In this document: in pieces, positions 61,041 to 64,000 of the stretch
Position numbering within the stretch: the first letter of the stretch is position 1
Layout of the letters: each line of letters begins with the position of its first letter
Origin: Citrobacter amalonaticus
Lineage (GTDB): Bacteria; Pseudomonadota; Gammaproteobacteria; Enterobacterales; Enterobacteriaceae
Direction: 5' to 3'
Assembly: GCF_018323885.1 (NCBI RefSeq)
Contig: NZ_AP024585.1
Span: 4,653,873-4,717,872 of the forward strand
DNA length: 64,000 nt
The notes under the pieces: generated by a model
What the model saw: the letters and a program-made list of their open reading frames with translations, nothing else
What the model was told of the DNA's origin: nothing
Database searches by the model: none
Made by a program: the position numbers and the translations under genes

Positions 61041-62686
61041 CAGGACTTTTTCTTCTCGCGGCTATGCAGGCCACGTTTTTCCAGACCACGGTAAATCAGC
61101 TGCTGCTGGATGATCGTCACCAGGTTGCTGACGATATAGTACAGCACCAGACCTGACGGGAACCACAAGAAGAACACGGTAAAGATGACCGGCATAAAGG
61201 TCATGATCTTCTGCTGCATCGGGTCGGTCACGGTGGTCGGCGACATCTTCTGGATGAAGAACATCGTTACGCCCATCAGGATCGGCAGGATGTAGTACGG
61301 GTCCTGTGCAGACAAGTCATGGATCCACAGGGCGAACGGCGCATGACGCAGTTCCACGGAGCCCATCAGCATGTAGTACAACGCCAGGAAGATAGGCATC
61401 TGGATGATCAGCGGGAAGCAGCCGCCCAGCGGGTTAACCTTCTCAGCTTTGTACAGGGCCATCATTTCCTGGCTCTGACGCTGTTTGTCATCGCCCAGAC
61501 GCTCACGCATTGCCTGAATCTTCGGCTGCAGCATACGCATCTTCGCCATGGAGGTATACTGCGCTTTAGTCAGCGGGTACATGATGCCACGAACGATAAA
61601 GGTGATGATGATAATGGAGAAGCCCCAGTTACCGACAAAGCTATGGATCCATTTCAGCAGTTTGAACAGCGGCTGAGAGATGAACCACAACCAACCGTAA
61701 TCCACGGTCAGATCCAGGTGCGGTGCAACGGCCGCCATTTTGTCCTGAATTTCCGGGCCAACCCACAGGGTGCTGGTCATCGCGCCAGACTGACCCGGCT
61801 GAACCAGTACCGGCTGAGATTTATAGCCGATAGCGGCAATGCCGTTACCCAGGTTCGCGGTATAGAAGTTGTTGGTACCGTCGTTACGTGGCACCCATGC
61901 CGTTGCAAAATACTGTTGCAGCATCGCCACCCAACCGTCTTTCGCATTGACGTTCAGGTTTTCGTTATCCGCGATGGTGTCGAATTTGTATTTTTCATAC
62001 TTCTCATCTGGCGTGGAATACGCAGCGCCACGGAAAGTATGCAGCGCGAAGTTGCTGCTTCCGGTGTCGCGATGAGACGGTAGATTGATGGATTGCTTCA
62101 GCTGACCAAAGGTGGAGATCTCCAGCGGTTTCTCGCTGGCGTTCTGCACGCTGTAGTTAACGTTAACCGCATAGTCGCCACGTTTGAGGACAAACGTTTT
62201 GGTAAAGGTGTTACCCGCGGCATCCGTATAGGTCATCGGGATCTGCAGTTCGTTCTGACCATCAGCCAGTACAAAGGCGTCTTTTTCGACGTTGTACAGC
62301 GGACGTGGGCCGTTAGCCGGGTTATCCGGGCCGTCACGACCTGTCAGACCGCTCTGAGCCTGATAGATAAACTGCGGCGTGGTTTCCAGCAGTTGGAACG
62401 GTTCGCTGGAACCGAGTTCTTTCGGGTAAGCTGGCAGCAGGGCCTGTTCCACATCACCACCACGGGTGTTAATGGTCAGATCAAGCACGTCAGTCTTAAC
62501 CGTAATCAGTTTCCCCTGGCCACTGGCCGGTACGCCCTGGTCGGCGGCGCTACCCGCTGCGGTGGTCGTTGTCTGCGTGGTCTGTTGGGTCTGAGGTTGC
62601 GGATTTTTATCCTGCTCCCAGGCTTGCCAGATCATGAAAGACACGAACAGCAAAGCGATGACTAAAAGATTGCGTTGCGAATCCAT
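61040..62686 (-). CDS. yidC: membrane protein insertase YidC
   Basis: A 548-residue inner-membrane protein. N-terminal span ([20 protein letters not shown]), large periplasmic domain (about 30-340), then five spans with the conserved hydrophilic groove Arg in [10 protein letters not shown] region and basic tail SREKKKS. Inserts and folds membrane proteins, including subunit c of ATP synthase encoded here. Confidence 0.97.
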   Translation of the reverse strand: MDSQRNLLVIALLFVSFMIWQAWEQDKNPQPQTQQTTQTTTTAAGSAADQGVPASGQGKLITVKTDVLDLTINTRGGDVEQALLPAYPKELGSSEPFQLLETTPQFIYQAQSGLTGRDGPDNPANGPRPLYNVEKDAFVLADGQNELQIPMTYTDAAGNTFTKTFVLKRGDYAVNVNYSVQNASEKPLEISTFGQLKQSINLPSHRDTGSSNFALHTFRGAAYSTPDEKYEKYKFDTIADNENLNVNAKDGWVAMLQQYFATAWVPRNDGTNNFYTANLGNGIAAIGYKSQPVLVQPGQSGAMTSTLWVGPEIQDKMAAVAPHLDLTVDYGWLWFISQPLFKLLKWIHSFVGNWGFSIIIITFIVRGIMYPLTKAQYTSMAKMRMLQPKIQAMRERLGDDKQRQSQEMMALYKAEKVNPLGGCFPLIIQMPIFLALYYMLMGSVELRHAPFALWIHDLSAQDPYYILPILMGVTMFFIQKMSPTTVTDPMQQKIMTFMPVIFTVFFLWFPSGLVLYYIVSNLVTIIQQQLIYRGLEKRGLHSREKKKS

Positions 62687-62688
62687 CG

Positions 62689-62946
62689 TTAGTGTTCTCT
62701 GGTATCAAATGGTCCGGGCGGGACGGGATCGTCACCACCAGGGTGTAAAGGGTGGCATTTTAATACGCGTTTCACCGTCAACCAACTGCCTTTTATCACT
62801 CCAAACCTGCGCAATGCCTCAATTCCGTAGCTTGAACACGTTGGAGTGAAACGGCAATGCGGCCCAAGCAGCGGACTGATCAGGCGTTGATAGACCCGAA
62901 TAAGGGCTATCAGGACCCGCGAGCCAGGCGACAATGGCGGCGCCAT
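62689..62946 (-). CDS. yidD: membrane protein insertion efficiency factor YidD
   Basis: An 85-residue protein with the [21 protein letters not shown] core and three conserved cysteines. It overlaps rnpA by 37 nt in another frame and ends 2 bp before yidC starts. Confidence 0.95.
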
Positions 62947-63269
62947 AATTTTTCCAACGCTTCCGAGAGAGCACGGTTATCGAGGTCGGCAACCCCTTTT
63001 TTCGCCACCACTACGAAGTCCATTGCTGGCAATTCGTGTTGACGCAGACGAAAGCTTTCACGCGTCAGACGTTTAATCCGATTGCGTTCATGCGCGCGTC
63101 GAACGTTTTTCTTGGCGACAGTAAGACCGATACGGGGATGCCCCAGCGAATTCAGGCGGCCGAGGATGGTGATTTGCGGCGTGCCAGCCCGTTGTGGCTG
63201 CTGGAAGACGAAAGTGAAATGAGCGGGAGTTAACAAACGTAACTCCCTGGGAAATGCGAGCTTAACCAC
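62910..63269 (-). CDS. rnpA: ribonuclease P protein component
   Basis: A 119-residue basic protein with the RNR motif ([14 protein letters not shown]). Binds M1 RNA to mature tRNA 5' ends. Between rpmH and yidD, in the standard order. Confidence 0.97.
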
Positions 63270-63285
63270 TCAGGGGTTAGCTTTA

Positions 63286-64000
<715 letters not shown>

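Overview
This window is the origin-of-replication region of an enterobacterial chromosome, read from the ilv leader towards dnaA. Gene content, order and protein sequences are close to Escherichia coli, with differences that fit a Citrobacter-like relative: a complete tryptophanase operon is present, while mdtL/yidZ and the bgl/cbr genes, which I remember from the E. coli K-12 map, are absent. Genus assignment is an inference; the family-level assignment is secure.

Layout. 1-3.6 kb: start of ilvG with its attenuator and the ilvL leader, then yifB, maoP, hdfR. 3.6-9.4 kb: an rRNA operon on the minus strand (16S, tRNA-Glu, 23S, 5S, tRNA-Asp, tRNA-Trp, i.e. rrnC) with P1/P2 promoters. 9.5-19.5 kb: yieP-hsrA, the ribose operon rbsDACBKR with RbsR operators, and kup. 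19.7-24.8 kb: ravA-viaA, asnA/asnC, mioC. 24.8-25.1 kb: oriC. 25.2-35.3 kb: mnmG, rsmG and the full ATP synthase operon atpIBEFHAGDC. 35.6-44.0 kb: glmU-glmS (unoccupied Tn7 attachment site) and the phosphate operon pstSCAB-phoU behind two Pho boxes. 44.1-46.3 kb: yieH and adeP. 46.6-53.4 kb: an accessory island absent from the E. coli layout I know. 53.6-58.5 kb: chrR, yieE and the tnaCAB operon. 58.5-63.4 kb: a TIM-barrel-like gene of unknown function, then mnmE, yidC, yidD, rnpA, rpmH. 63.4-64.0 kb: the regulatory region before dnaA.

The accessory island is the point of interest. Four tightly packed genes encode (1) an exported histidine/aromatic ammonia-lyase-fold protein lacking the Ala-Ser-Gly triad that makes the MIO cofactor, (2) a Tat-exported FAD reductase of the fumarate/urocanate reductase family, (3) a periplasmic tetraheme cytochrome c resembling the haem domain of flavocytochrome c3, and (4) a membrane protein with seven c-type haem motifs fused to a cytochrome b domain. 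A convergent gene encodes a degenerate AAA+/Fis-type regulator. Read together they form a complete extracytoplasmic route: eliminate an amine from a histidine-like substrate to give an acrylate, then reduce that acrylate with quinol electrons. The missing MIO triad argues against ordinary histidine deamination and points to a substrate with a better leaving group; ergothioneine (giving trimethylamine and thiourocanate) is my leading candidate. That substrate assignment is an inference.

Other structure: two ERIC elements (pstS-pstC and mnmE-yidC), several REP/BIME elements, a tnaC leader peptide too short for ordinary gene calling, and a candidate operator palindrome before the accessory operon. 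No CRISPR array, insertion sequence or prophage was seen.
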